DNA of 64,000 bases from Akkermansia muciniphila (GTDB lineage Bacteria; Verrucomicrobiota; Verrucomicrobiia; Verrucomicrobiales; Akkermansiaceae): contig CANQLV010000006.1 of assembly GCA_947624785.1 (NCBI GenBank), forward strand, positions 159,264 to 223,263. Direction: 5' to 3'. The position numbers were made by a program, and so were the translations under genes. A model generated the notes under the pieces. That model saw only the letters and a program-made list of their open reading frames with translations. It made no database searches and was not told the DNA's origin. Of this stretch, positions 48,133 through 57,549 are shown in pieces. The stretch's first letter is position 1, and every line of letters begins with the position of its first letter.

Positions 48133-48840
48133 ATGCAGCAGATTGTACGTGAACATCAGTCCTATCCGCCGAAAATCGTTGCGTCCGTCACCTCATGGGA
48201 GCTGTGGAAAACGCTTAAAGGAAAGGATTTAACGGACCAGTGCGACTGGGTGGAACTGCGCGTGGACGCCCTTCCCCCGGAACTCACGGCGGGGCAGGTC
48301 ATGGAGTTCAGGCCGGAGATGCCCCTGCTGGTCACCGTACGCTGCCATGAAGAAGGCGGCCTGCGCCGCATTCCGGAAGAAGAGCGCTTCGCCCTGCTCC
48401 GGGCCTACATGCCGTACGCCACCGCCATGGATATTGAAATCAAGGCCATGCGGCATGCCAGGGAACTGATCATGGAAGCGGGGGCACGGGACGTCATCGT
48501 CATCGGCTCCACCCATGACTTCCAAATCACGCCGGGCGTGGACTACCTGCGCGAGCTGGAAAAACGGGCGCGCGCCCACAAGGCGGACATCGTCAAATTC
48601 GCGTTCACGCCGTGCCTCGCCTCGGACATCCAGACGGGCGTGCAGCTTTTCACCAAGCCCAAGGGGCCGATTGCCGTCATGGGCATGGGCCCCATGGGGC
48701 CCGTCTCCCGCCTGCTTTACTCCCAGCTTGGCTCCTGCCTGGTATACGGCTACCTGGGGGAAAAAGAAACGGCGCCCGGCCAGTGGCACGTCTCCCTCAT
48801 CAAGGAAACCCTCCGCCGCCTCGGCCCCATTCTCCGCTGA
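48133..48840 (+). CDS. aroD: 3-dehydroquinate dehydratase, type I
   Basis: 235 residues, class I size. It makes 3-dehydroshikimate in the shikimate pathway that feeds chorismate to TrpE and MenA-related menaquinone synthesis. Visible are CDWVELRVDAL, STHDF with the catalytic His, and DIVKFAFTP with the Schiff-base Lys. A promoter-like TTGACC at 48098, 18 bp before TAGTAG (48122), would start the RNA at or by the ATG. No Shine-Dalgarno sequence with normal spacing. Confidence 0.9.
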   Translation: MQQIVREHQSYPPKIVASVTSWELWKTLKGKDLTDQCDWVELRVDALPPELTAGQVMEFRPEMPLLVTVRCHEEGGLRRIPEEERFALLRAYMPYATAMDIEIKAMRHARELIMEAGARDVIVIGSTHDFQITPGVDYLRELEKRARAHKADIVKFAFTPCLASDIQTGVQLFTKPKGPIAVMGMGPMGPVSRLLYSQLGSCLVYGYLGEKETAPGQWHVSLIKETLRRLGPILR

Positions 48841-48866
48841 TTCCGGAGCCTTTTTTCCGCTCTCTC

Positions 48867-49793
48867 ATGAACATCATTACTTCCGCCTTTCTGGCGGCAC
48901 GTCCCAAAACGCTTACCGCCTCCCTCATTCCGGTATGGGCAGGCTGCATGGTGGTGCAGAAACTGACCGGGAACTGGAACGTGCCCCTGGCCCTCCTGAC
49001 GCTGGCCTCCTGCCTGTGCCTCCAGATCGCCTGCAATTTCTTCAATGACGCCATTGACCACGCCAAGCACGCCGATACGGAACGGCGCACCGGCCCCGTG
49101 CGCATGACGGCCAGCGGGGCTCTCTCCCACGGAACGGTCATGATCATCGGCCTTGCCTTCCTGCTGGGCGCGTGCCTGCTGGCGCTCCCCCTCATAGAAC
49201 TGCGCGGCTGGCCCATCATCGCCATCGGCATTCCGTCCCTCTACTTCACCTACGGCTACACGGGCGGACCATGGCCGCTGGCCTACAAGGGGCTGGGGGA
49301 AATATTCGTCATCATCTTCTTCGGGCTGGTGGCCGTCCTGGGAACCATCCTGGTGCAGGCAGGCACGGCACCAGTCATTCCCGGCACGCTGGTGGAATCC
49401 CTGGCGGTGTACAACGCCGGCATCGTGGTGGGCATCCAGTGCGGCCTTCTGTGCGCCGTCATGATAGCCGTCAATAACATCCGCGACAGAAAGGAAGACC
49501 TCACTACCGGCAAGCGCACGCTGGCCGTGCGACTGGGGGAAGGAAAGGCGCGCGCCATGGCCCAGGCTTTCATCCTGGCGGCCTACATCACGCTGCCCAC
49601 ATCCAGCCGGGCCCTGCACCTGAACCTGTCCCATACGTGGTGGATGTGGATTCCCGCCATCCTCTTCGGCGGCTACCTGATGCTCCTGATCCGCAAAACG
49701 CCCGCGGACAAACGCATGAACAAGGTGCTGGCCCTCGCCTCCCTCCATCTGATCCTGTACCTGGCAACCTACACCATTTTGCCCGCTCACTGA
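48867..49793 (+). CDS. menA: 1,4-dihydroxy-2-naphthoate polyprenyltransferase
   Basis: 308 residues from the ATG at 48867; the frame is open upstream but inside aroD. A UbiA-type membrane enzyme that attaches the prenyl tail in menaquinone synthesis. RPKTLTASLIPVWAG is the typical start, NFFNDAIDHAKHADTERR is the first Asp-rich motif (NDxxDxxxD), and NNIRDRKEDLTTGKRTLAVR the second. Eight to nine helices. 26 bp after aroD, so probably co-transcribed. Confidence 0.92.
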   Translation: MNIITSAFLAARPKTLTASLIPVWAGCMVVQKLTGNWNVPLALLTLASCLCLQIACNFFNDAIDHAKHADTERRTGPVRMTASGALSHGTVMIIGLAFLLGACLLALPLIELRGWPIIAIGIPSLYFTYGYTGGPWPLAYKGLGEIFVIIFFGLVAVLGTILVQAGTAPVIPGTLVESLAVYNAGIVVGIQCGLLCAVMIAVNNIRDRKEDLTTGKRTLAVRLGEGKARAMAQAFILAAYITLPTSSRALHLNLSHTWWMWIPAILFGGYLMLLIRKTPADKRMNKVLALASLHLILYLATYTILPAH

Positions 49794-49831
49794 AAAACAC
49801 CCCCTTTTCCCAACGTAGTAACGTACGTATC

Positions 49832-50263
49832 ATGGATCTGCTCAAATTCATTCCCATTTTTCTTCTTCTCCCGGCCTTCTTCTCCTGCACTCAAAAAAGC
49901 ACCCTGGAAATCGCCACCGGAAAGGTGACGACCATCAAGCTGGGCAACGTGGTCCGCATCAAGGAAATCAACGTGCTGACCTCCGCGGATGACGGCACTT
50001 TCGCCAACATGGCTGGCACGGCGGCGGAAGCGATGACGCCCGGCATTATCGGCATGGGCACCTCCAAACTGGCTTCCGCCACCGGCTCCATCGTGGACGG
50101 CAGGGTGGAGGCCACCAAAATGATCCGCGTGCGCGTCAAGCTCAAGGACACGAACGAACTCGTGGAAGTCCAGCAGGAAGTAACGCCCAACTTCACCCTG
50201 AAAATAGGCCAGGAAGTCGTCATCACCCAGGGCAGCACGCCCGGCAACGTCTGGCCTGATTAA
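49832..50263 (+). CDS. Small SlyB-like outer-membrane lipoprotein
   Basis: 143 residues from the ATG at 49832. The lipobox is LLLPAFFSC|TQ. The mature part has GKVTTIKLGNVVRIKEINVL, a Gly/Ala-rich middle (MAGTAAEAMTPGIIGMGTSK) and MIRVRVKLKDTNELVEVQQE, the layout of SlyB/Pcp-type lipoproteins (strand, glycine zipper, strand). The resemblance is modest, so the name is tentative. Confidence 0.5.
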   Translation: MDLLKFIPIFLLLPAFFSCTQKSTLEIATGKVTTIKLGNVVRIKEINVLTSADDGTFANMAGTAAEAMTPGIIGMGTSKLASATGSIVDGRVEATKMIRVRVKLKDTNELVEVQQEVTPNFTLKIGQEVVITQGSTPGNVWPD

Positions 50264-50268
50264 CGGAA

Positions 50269-50775
50269 ATGAAGCACGCCGCGGCACCCGCCCCGCCACA
50301 CCGGGGCCTCCTGATCAAAAGCGCCGGCCTCCTAGTGGCCATCTCCCCCCTCTGTGCGTGGAACTACTGGAACAGTATTCCTTCCGCCGCGCTGCTGGCC
50401 CCCCTGCTCCTTGCGTCCCTGTTCGCCGGAACGGCATGGGCCATGAACAAAAACGTCCGTGAAACCTTTCATCCGGTTCTTCCGGCGGTGCGCCTCACGC
50501 TGGCCGCCGGGCTGGCCTTCACGCTCATCACCCTGTTTTCCCAGGCTGTCCTCAACTGGCTCCCCCAGGTACTCGCGGGAACGGCAGCCATGCCGCCCGC
50601 ATGGATTATCCCGCTGGGCCACCTGAATCTGCTGGTGACCTTCTGCGCCCTTCTTCTGCTGACCATGGCGGCGGCCTATGCATGCCTTCTCTGCACCGGA
50701 AAACGCGGAATCCACCCCGCTGCTGGAAAACGCGGCCGGACTCCCGAACCCGGCCTTCCTGCCGAAAGCCGCTGA
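50269..50775 (+). CDS. Hypothetical membrane protein with four helices
   Basis: 168 residues, not recognised. Hydrophobic segments at about 15-32, 38-58, 75-98 and 110-140, and a basic C-terminal tail (GKRGIHPAAGKRGR). It starts 5 bp after the SlyB-like gene, so the two are likely one operon. Confidence 0.6.
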   Translation: MKHAAAPAPPHRGLLIKSAGLLVAISPLCAWNYWNSIPSAALLAPLLLASLFAGTAWAMNKNVRETFHPVLPAVRLTLAAGLAFTLITLFSQAVLNWLPQVLAGTAAMPPAWIIPLGHLNLLVTFCALLLLTMAAAYACLLCTGKRGIHPAAGKRGRTPEPGLPAESR

Positions 50776-50822
50776 AGAAGCCCAGGGGGGGATATTCCGG
50801 AAATACGGAGATGGAAAATCCC

Positions 50823-51668
50823 TTAATTCTCCCGCATCAGGCGGAACACGTCTTCCGGCCGCATCCCCGCGGCACGCATCTCCTGAAGGCTCAGGCTCCG
50901 GTCCCTCTTGGCAAGCCGCTTGCCGGAGGCGTCCTTCACCAGCCGGTGATGGTACCACTGCGGCACGGGAAGCCCCAGCAGGGCCTGGAGCGTCCGGTGA
51001 ATGCCAGTCACGGGGAACAAATCCTCCCCCCGGCTCACATGGGTGACGCCCTGGGCCGCATCATCCACCACCACGGCAATATGGTAGCTGGCCGCACAAT
51101 CCTTGCGGCCCAGAATCACGTCCCCCAGTTCCTCCGGGCGGCAGACCTGGTCTCCGAACCGCATGTCCCGCCACAGCAGGGGGCCCGTAATCCGCGCCGC
51201 GGCGCGGCAGTCCAGCCGCCAGGAAAAGGGCTTGCCGGATTTGAGAAGCTCCTTCCTGCGCCCCTTGTCCAGCAGGCGGCAGGTTCCCGGATAAATGTCC
51301 ACACGGCCGCCCTGCGGCGCGCCGCCCATGGCGGCCACTTCCTCCGCAATCTCCCGGCGCGTGCAGAAACAGGGGTACAGCACCCCGCGGTCCTTCAATA
51401 CCTGGAGGGCGTGTTCATAAGCGCTGAAGCGTGAAGACTGGACCATCATCGGCCCGTCAAAGCGGATGCCCAGCCAATCCAGGTCTTCCAGGATGCCCCC
51501 TACAAACTCCGGACGGCACCGCGTCCGGTCGATGTCTTCCATCCTCAGCACGCACCTTCCGGAAAAACGGTCCGCCAGGGAACGGGCCTCCCACGCGGCC
51601 AGGGCATGCCCCAGATGGAGACGGCCCGTAGGGCTGGGAGCGAACCTTGTTACTATGGGGGAATCCAT
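50823..51668 (-). CDS. gluQ: Glutamyl-Q tRNA(Asp) synthetase
   Basis: 281 residues, about half a GluRS, lacking the anticodon-binding domain. It glutamylates queuosine in tRNA-Asp. RFAPSPTGRLHLGHALAAWE holds the HIGH-like motif, the zinc-type cysteines are in LYPCFCTRRE and TCRLL, and GKRLAKRDRS is the KMSKS-like loop. Divergent from the SLC13-type gene. Confidence 0.93.
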   Translation of the reverse strand: MDSPIVTRFAPSPTGRLHLGHALAAWEARSLADRFSGRCVLRMEDIDRTRCRPEFVGGILEDLDWLGIRFDGPMMVQSSRFSAYEHALQVLKDRGVLYPCFCTRREIAEEVAAMGGAPQGGRVDIYPGTCRLLDKGRRKELLKSGKPFSWRLDCRAAARITGPLLWRDMRFGDQVCRPEELGDVILGRKDCAASYHIAVVVDDAAQGVTHVSRGEDLFPVTGIHRTLQALLGLPVPQWYHHRLVKDASGKRLAKRDRSLSLQEMRAAGMRPEDVFRLMREN

Positions 51669-51733
51669 GCGGCACAGCCACCATAAAAAAGCGCAGGCGC
51701 CTTTTCAAACCCTTTCCGGAAAATTATTGCGGC

Positions 51734-51762
51734 TTGACAGAAAGAGGCCGGGAAAGTAGGAG
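51734..51762 (+). promoter_or_regulatory. Possible promoter of the SLC13-type permease gene
   Basis: Perfect TTGACA (51734-51739), 17-bp spacer, weak TAGGAG (51757-51762), 38 bp before the ATG at 51800. Confidence 0.4.
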
Positions 51763-51799
51763 AGTTGGTCCCTTTCCCTGCACCTTCAACTTTCAGCAC

Positions 51800-53674
51800 A
51801 TGCTTTCTCTTCTCAACATCAACTCCGCCTCCGTCATGGGCTGGCTGGAATCAGCGGCCACCCAGCAATGGATTGTGGGCATCCTGCTGCTGCTCCTGTT
51901 CATCTGCTTCATCAAGGAATGGATGCCCGTGGAAATCACGGCCCTGGCAGGAACCGCCGTGCTCATGCTTACGGGGATATTGAGCACGCGGGACGTCCTG
52001 TCCAGTTTTGCCAACAGCGGCCCGCTGACGGTGGTCTGCATGTTCATCCTGAGCGCCTCCCTGGAAAGGACGGGACTGATCGGGGATCTCTCCAAGCTTT
52101 TCAACAAGGTAGCCAAAGGCCGGGAGCTGACCGCGCTGCTGGTCATCACGCTGGGGGCGTTCATGGTCTCCCCCTTCGTCAACAACACCCCGGTGGTCGT
52201 CATCCTGATGCCCATTGTGCTGGCCTTCTGCCGGGACCACAACATCGCGGCCTCCAAACTGCTCATTCCCCTCTCCTACGCCACCATCCTGGGCGGCACC
52301 TGCTCCGTGGTGGGCACCTCCACCAACGTGGTCGTGCTGGGACAGGTACAGAAACTGGGCTATGAAGGCATCCAGATGTTCACGGTAACGCCCATGGGGC
52401 TGATTTACGCGGCTGCGGGGCTGCTTTACCTCTGGACCTTTGGCCGCAAATGGCTCCCGTCCCGTCCCACCCTGTCCACCATGCTCCCCGGCGGCATCCA
52501 GCGCGACTTCCTGCTCCAGGTCAGAATCCCCGCGGACTCCCCGCACATCGGCACCACTCCCGTCAGCCTCATGCAGTCCGAACTGCTGGGCACCAAAATC
52601 GTGGAAGTGCGCCGCAAGGGCTTCTCCATGCAGGAGGAACTGCAGCACATCAACCTGGAGGAGGGCGACCGCATCCTCTTCCTGTGCAACGCCAGAAAAG
52701 TCAACCAGGTCCGGGAGGCCAGAGGCGTGGACCTGGGCTGGGACGACAGCCGCGGACTGGAAACGCTGGAACAGCGCGACGTGCAGATCGTGGAAGGCAT
52801 GATCGCCAACAACTCCGAATTCGCCGGACTGTCCCTGTCCGAACTCAAGCTGCGCCAGCGGTTCAACATCTTTGTGCTCGCCATCCACAGGCAGGGCAAG
52901 AACATCACGGACATGGGACCGGATACCAAGCTGGCCGCCGGGGATACCCTGCTGCTGGAAGGCCCGCAGGAAGGGATGAACCGCATCCTGACCAAGCAGC
53001 GCATCATTCCCCTGAGCCAGCGCCCCGCGGACGCGCACAACCGCAGCAAGCAGGGCTGGGCCATCCTGGCCATGGGGCTGTTCATCTTCATCGGGCTGCT
53101 GGGCTCCTTTGAACAGTACGGGGAATTCTTCAAATTCTTCGCGCGTTTCAACCCCTTCTACCTCGCTTTCATCGGCGCCCTGATCGTCGTCATTTCCGGT
53201 TGCGTCAAGCCGAAGGAAGCCTATCAGGCGGTGGACTGGGGCATCATCTTCCTGATCCTGGGCATGCTGTGCGTGGGGGAAGCCATGAGCAAGACCGGAC
53301 TAGCCAAGGCCATCGCCTTCGGCGTGGTGGACAACATAGGCCCCATGGGCTGCCTGGTCGCCATCTCCGGCCTCTACCTGCTCTGCTCCATCCTGACGGA
53401 AATGATTTCCAACAACGCCGTGGCCGCCGTCATGGGACCGCTGGCCTATGAAATGGCCCTGCAATTCGACGCCAACCCCATCCCCTTCATCCTGGCCGTC
53501 ATGTTCGGCGCCAGCGCCAGCTTCTCCACCCCCATCGGCTACCAGACCAACACCTACGTGTACAACGCAGGCGGCTACAAATTCAAGGACTTCGTGAAAG
53601 TAGGGCTGCCCCTCAACATTCTTCTGTGGATCATCTTCACCTGCACCGTCGGCTGGCTGTACCCGCTCAAGTAG
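51800..53674 (+). CDS. SLC13/DASS-type permease with two RCK_C (TrkA-C) domains
   Basis: 624 residues from the ATG at 51800; no Shine-Dalgarno sequence. Helices surround two SNT-like motifs: SPFVNNTPVVVIL with VVGTSTNVVVLG in the first half and EMISNNAVAAVMGP with STPIGYQTN in the second. Between the halves, residues about 236-300 and 330-395 are two TrkA-C-type regulatory domains (GDRILFLC and GDTLLLEG ends). This layout is that of sodium-coupled di/tricarboxylate or sulfate permeases; the substrate is not determined. Confidence 0.85.
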   Translation: MLSLLNINSASVMGWLESAATQQWIVGILLLLLFICFIKEWMPVEITALAGTAVLMLTGILSTRDVLSSFANSGPLTVVCMFILSASLERTGLIGDLSKLFNKVAKGRELTALLVITLGAFMVSPFVNNTPVVVILMPIVLAFCRDHNIAASKLLIPLSYATILGGTCSVVGTSTNVVVLGQVQKLGYEGIQMFTVTPMGLIYAAAGLLYLWTFGRKWLPSRPTLSTMLPGGIQRDFLLQVRIPADSPHIGTTPVSLMQSELLGTKIVEVRRKGFSMQEELQHINLEEGDRILFLCNARKVNQVREARGVDLGWDDSRGLETLEQRDVQIVEGMIANNSEFAGLSLSELKLRQRFNIFVLAIHRQGKNITDMGPDTKLAAGDTLLLEGPQEGMNRILTKQRIIPLSQRPADAHNRSKQGWAILAMGLFIFIGLLGSFEQYGEFFKFFARFNPFYLAFIGALIVVISGCVKPKEAYQAVDWGIIFLILGMLCVGEAMSKTGLAKAIAFGVVDNIGPMGCLVAISGLYLLCSILTEMISNNAVAAVMGPLAYEMALQFDANPIPFILAVMFGASASFSTPIGYQTNTYVYNAGGYKFKDFVKVGLPLNILLWIIFTCTVGWLYPLK

Positions 53675-53733
53675 AAAAGACGATTCTGCGGAAAAGGCTT
53701 CCCGGCGGGCAATCCGCTCTTCCGTGTAAAAAG

Positions 53734-54822
53734 TCAGGATTCATCCGGATCACAGGAAAGGCGTTCTTTCCGTATCTTCTGACGCGTGGGTTCTGAATGA
53801 AGATAAAGTGCCTCCTCATTCAAGTAGGAATCCGGCTGGGCCATCGTATGGAAAAAAGAAAGAATGGTCTCAATCAGGGGCGTGAATTCCTTCTTTTCTG
53901 TTAACGAAGCAAGCTTTTCACTTACCCGCACATACAGGGAATCAGGCTGGTGAATCACAGGTGACAAGTTACTGTACTGAAGAAATACTGATTTATAAAA
54001 GAATTGGCCCAAAGCCTGCTGTTCCTTCTCTGAGGCGGGTGGCTGAAGGGACATCACGTTCTGACCGGCGTTAATAGCGGCTTTCCAGGCGTCAACCGTC
54101 TTGGACATATCTTTTTCCCCATCCATGGCCAGCGTAAGGGCGCACGCGGCATTCCATGCCTTTTGAAGGTCCAGGATGACTTGACGTTGCTGTTTTTCAG
54201 AAGCGCCCGCGTGTTTGTCACGGAATAGGGGATCATAACCCTCTCTGGATAATCGGGAGGGCATGCGGAGGGTTGCGCCTTCCAATCCCTCGGCAATCAT
54301 CGCCTGGAACTGCTGGCCGTTGAGAATGTCCGCGATCTGTTTCCGGGAGGGGCTGTTCGGAGATAGTTTGGAGTCCAGCTCCTTACAAATATCTCTGATT
54401 TGCCGGTCTCTCCAATTCAGGGCGAAAAAATTGTCCCTGGGACCTTCAAAAGGATCAAAAATGATTTTTTCAAGAAAACCTTGATGAAGCGGATCCGTGG
54501 CTTTTGCACGCCTGGCCAGTTCTTGAACTGCCTGCAAATAGTCTTCATCCGGAAATTTTCTGATGTAGTCAGCCATCTGTGTAAGCTCCACCCTGGAAAA
54601 CCGGGAAAGATCATTGAAGATAAAGGGAATATTCTTAAGAATAAGCTGACGGCATTCGGCATCCGCCTTTGCCGCGGCCTGCCATTGCTTCTCCTTGATG
54701 CATTGACTTTTCTGTTGCTGAACAATTTTTATTTTTTTCCAATAATCCGGACTCTCCTGATTATTGGAAAAAGCCGGAAAGGAAAGCAGGCTCAGCAAGA
54801 AATAAGATAATAGTTTATTCAT
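53734..54822 (-). CDS. Secreted protein of unknown function (low-GC island, third gene)
   Basis: 362 residues, not recognised. Signal peptide MNKLLSYFLLSLLSFPAFS|NNQ. The rest is mainly alpha-helical and charged, without cysteine pairs or enzyme motifs; QWQAAAKADAECRQLI-like helices suggest helical repeats. It overlaps the gene before it by 8 bp. Base composition is AT-rich compared with flanking genes. Confidence 0.65.
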   Translation of the reverse strand: MNKLLSYFLLSLLSFPAFSNNQESPDYWKKIKIVQQQKSQCIKEKQWQAAAKADAECRQLILKNIPFIFNDLSRFSRVELTQMADYIRKFPDEDYLQAVQELARRAKATDPLHQGFLEKIIFDPFEGPRDNFFALNWRDRQIRDICKELDSKLSPNSPSRKQIADILNGQQFQAMIAEGLEGATLRMPSRLSREGYDPLFRDKHAGASEKQQRQVILDLQKAWNAACALTLAMDGEKDMSKTVDAWKAAINAGQNVMSLQPPASEKEQQALGQFFYKSVFLQYSNLSPVIHQPDSLYVRVSEKLASLTEKKEFTPLIETILSFFHTMAQPDSYLNEEALYLHSEPTRQKIRKERLSCDPDES

Positions 54823-56320
54823 GTTTTCTAAAATAATTCGGGAATATTAAATAGAGAATTTTATTGTTATCAGAAACTCCGCCGCTAATTCCTGCACCGT
54901 CATAGTCTATAATAGCACAGTGGGCATCATCGAAACAAAGCCATCCAAGCTCAGGTAAAACAGTGGAAGCCTTGAACCATTTCCACCCTTTTATTGTTGT
55001 ATTTGGTGATATCCATTCTGCAACTATGGGGGCCCGTGATTGGACGAGGTTGATGGTGAAGGTAGGAATATCAATACCACAGGAATGGCAGTGGTAAAAT
55101 ACAAATATATTACATTTGCTCTGATTATAAAAATTATTCATTCCAAAGGCATTATGCCCGTAATTCTTTACTTCTTTTTTAAGAAGAGCCGCTTCCGTAT
55201 AAAGCTGTTTTGTTGCGGTATCCAATGGAGGAGAAGCGTTACGGAAAACATCTTCCAATTTGTCAAAATCATACCACGGGGTCAATTTGGCATAAGTCTT
55301 TTTCATCAAATCTGCGATGGCACTATTAATAAGGTTTTTCTCATGCTGACTGTTGACTACCCCTACGCAATCCGGGTCTCCCCTACACAAAAAAGGAGAT
55401 TTTTTTCCACCATACGCATCTTCCCGCCGAGTATATGTAAAAATTTTACCATTGATTTTAGAACGCACACGGTAAATTCCCGGAGTATTGCACTGGTAGG
55501 TACATGTTGTTCCATTTCCAACTTCAACCCATTGGGTTTCAAAATTAAGTGTCTTTGATGCTCGAAGCCGGCATATTTCCCATGTGATAATATCTTTAAA
55601 TTTGCTTTTTTGTCCCAGCATATCCTTATTCAACGCCATTTCTATGCATTCTCCCTTAATCAGCAATACTCTACTGTTCTCCGTAGGCGCATTTTGCTTC
55701 CGCACGGAAATGTCCACCACAACAGGAGTGACGAAAAGGGTAATTCCGTCTAGATCTTTTTTCCCCGGAGCCGGATTGTAATAGGTCTGGGAATATTCAA
55801 TGTCAAACGTATGGGTGCCGGGCATCAAAATGTGGGGATAATCCCTTCTTCCCTTGGAAATATCATGACCTTTGCCGCTTTCTTTCAGCCATTCCTGTTT
55901 TTTTCCCTTATCGTCCGTAATGGAAATAGTGCAACCGTCATCTGATACCAGAGTCACGAAACCGATACCGCAAGGCTGACCAGAAAAATCGTTGTTTTTG
56001 TCGTCGTCATATTCAGGGCGTTTACGGGAATTGGGAGCCTCCTTAAAAGTGAAGGAGACGGAATAATTCTCCTTGTGAGGTTTTCGAGGATCATCAACAA
56101 TGGTTGAGTTAGGTTTTTTGACATGGCCTTCCAAAGCCCGTTGAATAACGGTTTCTGCAACTTGATCTGCAGGATGTTCAATAACATTCACAATTTCACT
56201 TTTGTCTTGCTTGGAGAAGATGTCATCAATCTTGACATCATCATTTGCTGTTGCTTCCTGAAGAGACAGCAGGAATCCTGCAGACAACATGGAAATAAAT
56301 AGTTTGTCTAGAGTAGTCAT
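54815..56320 (-). CDS. Secreted protein with putative NlpC/P60-like cysteine peptidase C-terminus (low-GC island, second gene)
   Basis: 501 residues. Signal peptide up to about residue 25 (LQEATA|NDD). Residues about 80-210 are beta-rich; about 255-310 look like an immunoglobulin-type domain. The last 115 residues carry a papain-like pattern: SKCNIFVFYH with candidate nucleophile Cys403 (KCNxFV), AEWISPNTTIKGWKW, PELGWLCFDDAHCAIIDYDG with candidate His467, and ISGGVSDN. In known amidases the equivalent order is KCNxFV, then PGDV...HVGI. This is a motif-level reading; amidase or peptidase activity on peptidoglycan is inferred. AT-rich, with rare codons relative to neighbours. Confidence 0.55.
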   Translation of the reverse strand: MTTLDKLFISMLSAGFLLSLQEATANDDVKIDDIFSKQDKSEIVNVIEHPADQVAETVIQRALEGHVKKPNSTIVDDPRKPHKENYSVSFTFKEAPNSRKRPEYDDDKNNDFSGQPCGIGFVTLVSDDGCTISITDDKGKKQEWLKESGKGHDISKGRRDYPHILMPGTHTFDIEYSQTYYNPAPGKKDLDGITLFVTPVVVDISVRKQNAPTENSRVLLIKGECIEMALNKDMLGQKSKFKDIITWEICRLRASKTLNFETQWVEVGNGTTCTYQCNTPGIYRVRSKINGKIFTYTRREDAYGGKKSPFLCRGDPDCVGVVNSQHEKNLINSAIADLMKKTYAKLTPWYDFDKLEDVFRNASPPLDTATKQLYTEAALLKKEVKNYGHNAFGMNNFYNQSKCNIFVFYHCHSCGIDIPTFTINLVQSRAPIVAEWISPNTTIKGWKWFKASTVLPELGWLCFDDAHCAIIDYDGAGISGGVSDNNKILYLIFPNYFRKHE

Positions 56321-56332
56321 GATGGAAAGAGT

Positions 56333-57163
56333 TTATCGCTTCTTTTTTTTCTGCCTGGCCTTGGCTTGCCTGGCCCATTTTTCCAAACGAGCGGGGGCGT
56401 CCGTCATGCCAATGCATGGAGGCATTTTCCTGGCCCATGCAATGGCTTCATCATATTGTTTCAGTTGAAGATATCCCCAGGAAATCCAGTAAACATAATG
56501 GCTCTGAGACGACGGATGGGTAGCATGAGTTTTCAAGAGGTGCTTGTATGCTTCTATACCCAATGGATAAAATTCTTTTCCCATATCGAAAAAGGAGCTA
56601 GCATGAAAAAAACCTATCCGCAGCATGCGTTCCGAAAGAAAGGGCATGTTTTTGGATTCCTTGAAATAGAGGCTTGGGAAAAAATAAAGTTGGCCGATCA
56701 GAAGCCTCAGCGCCCGGATTTGTTCTTTCTGCGGCGTAGCAGTGATTTCAAGTGCCAGCATGAGCTTCGTGAGCTCGTCAAGGCCGTCAAGCCGTACAGA
56801 AGAATCCTGATCTTTCAGCTTCTTGAGAATAGTCTTGAGAACGACAAGGGTCCGTCTGTTGATGACGGCCCAATCCTTCTCAAAACCGACGTATTTGATG
56901 ATATCCTTGTTGCGTCCAGCTTCCGGAGTGTACCATGTTACTTGATCATTCGCCTTTTCCGCTTCCTGGCTCATATATCGAAAAAGAGCTATTTTTAGTT
57001 GTGTCCTCGTTCCTGTTCCTTCCTTCAGAGCCTTCAACAGGGCCATAGGAGTAAGGGGAGATGTGGAAGTGCTAGGAGAAATAGCACAGATCCCCTTGTC
57101 CCCACAAACACCATAGGCGAACATGGCAATCAACAAATAACTCAAATGGATACAGCTTTTCAT
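56333..57163 (-). CDS. Secreted helical-repeat protein (low-GC island, first gene)
   Basis: 276 residues. Signal peptide MKSCIHLSYLLIAMFAYGVCG. The C-terminal part has TPR-like helices (YPLGIEAYKHLLKTHATHPS, YVYWISWGYLQLKQYDEAIAWARKM) and a very basic end (ARQKKKKR). First gene of the island operon, 12 bp upstream of the NlpC-like gene. The promoter at 57175-57204 puts the RNA start within about 5 bp of the ATG. Confidence 0.65.
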   Translation of the reverse strand: MKSCIHLSYLLIAMFAYGVCGDKGICAISPSTSTSPLTPMALLKALKEGTGTRTQLKIALFRYMSQEAEKANDQVTWYTPEAGRNKDIIKYVGFEKDWAVINRRTLVVLKTILKKLKDQDSSVRLDGLDELTKLMLALEITATPQKEQIRALRLLIGQLYFFPSLYFKESKNMPFLSERMLRIGFFHASSFFDMGKEFYPLGIEAYKHLLKTHATHPSSQSHYVYWISWGYLQLKQYDEAIAWARKMPPCIGMTDAPARLEKWARQAKARQKKKKR

Positions 57164-57174
57164 TGATTATATGT

Positions 57175-57204
57175 AATATAGTGAAAGATTTAGTTACCTG
57201 TCAA
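57175..57204 (-). promoter_or_regulatory. Promoter of the low-GC island operon
   Basis: Perfect TTGACA (57199-57204), 18-bp spacer, TATATT (57175-57180). The ATG at 57163 is only 11 bp downstream of the -10 box. Confidence 0.7.
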
Positions 57205-57490
57205 TGTTTTACCGTTTTTCATCTGTCCAATGAAAGAAATAGGAAAATTAAAAATGGGCAAAACATTACCGCTAATCAGCCTATCCTTACACTTCAGGCT
57301 TTCTCAACTACTAACCGGAAAAATATGGCACGATCATCAAGGCCTTCCAATACAATCCCACTCTTGAACATTCTCAGTGAGAAGTATCTATCAATGTTGA
57401 GCTGGTCCGGCAAATCCGGAATCCGGAGCCTGATCCCACGGTACATTTTACCTTCCGTGGTGATTCAGATGTGGACCCATTTCATTATTT
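57205..57490. other. AT-rich spacer between the island and gmk
   Basis: No gene family, tRNA or repeat recognised. A plus-strand frame (57163-57630) exists but its sequence has no protein-like pattern and enters gmk. Confidence 0.5.
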
Positions 57491-57525
57491 GGGGCTGTCT
57501 CTCCTGTAAAAAGAAAGACAGCCCC
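57491..57525 (-). terminator. Hairpin after gmk, possible terminator
   Basis: 10-bp stem GGGGCTGTCT / AGACAGCCCC with a 15-nt loop, 25 bp after the gmk stop; the U tract is poor. Confidence 0.45.
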
Positions 57526-57549
57526 TTAAAAATCCAGCACCCGGGAGTC

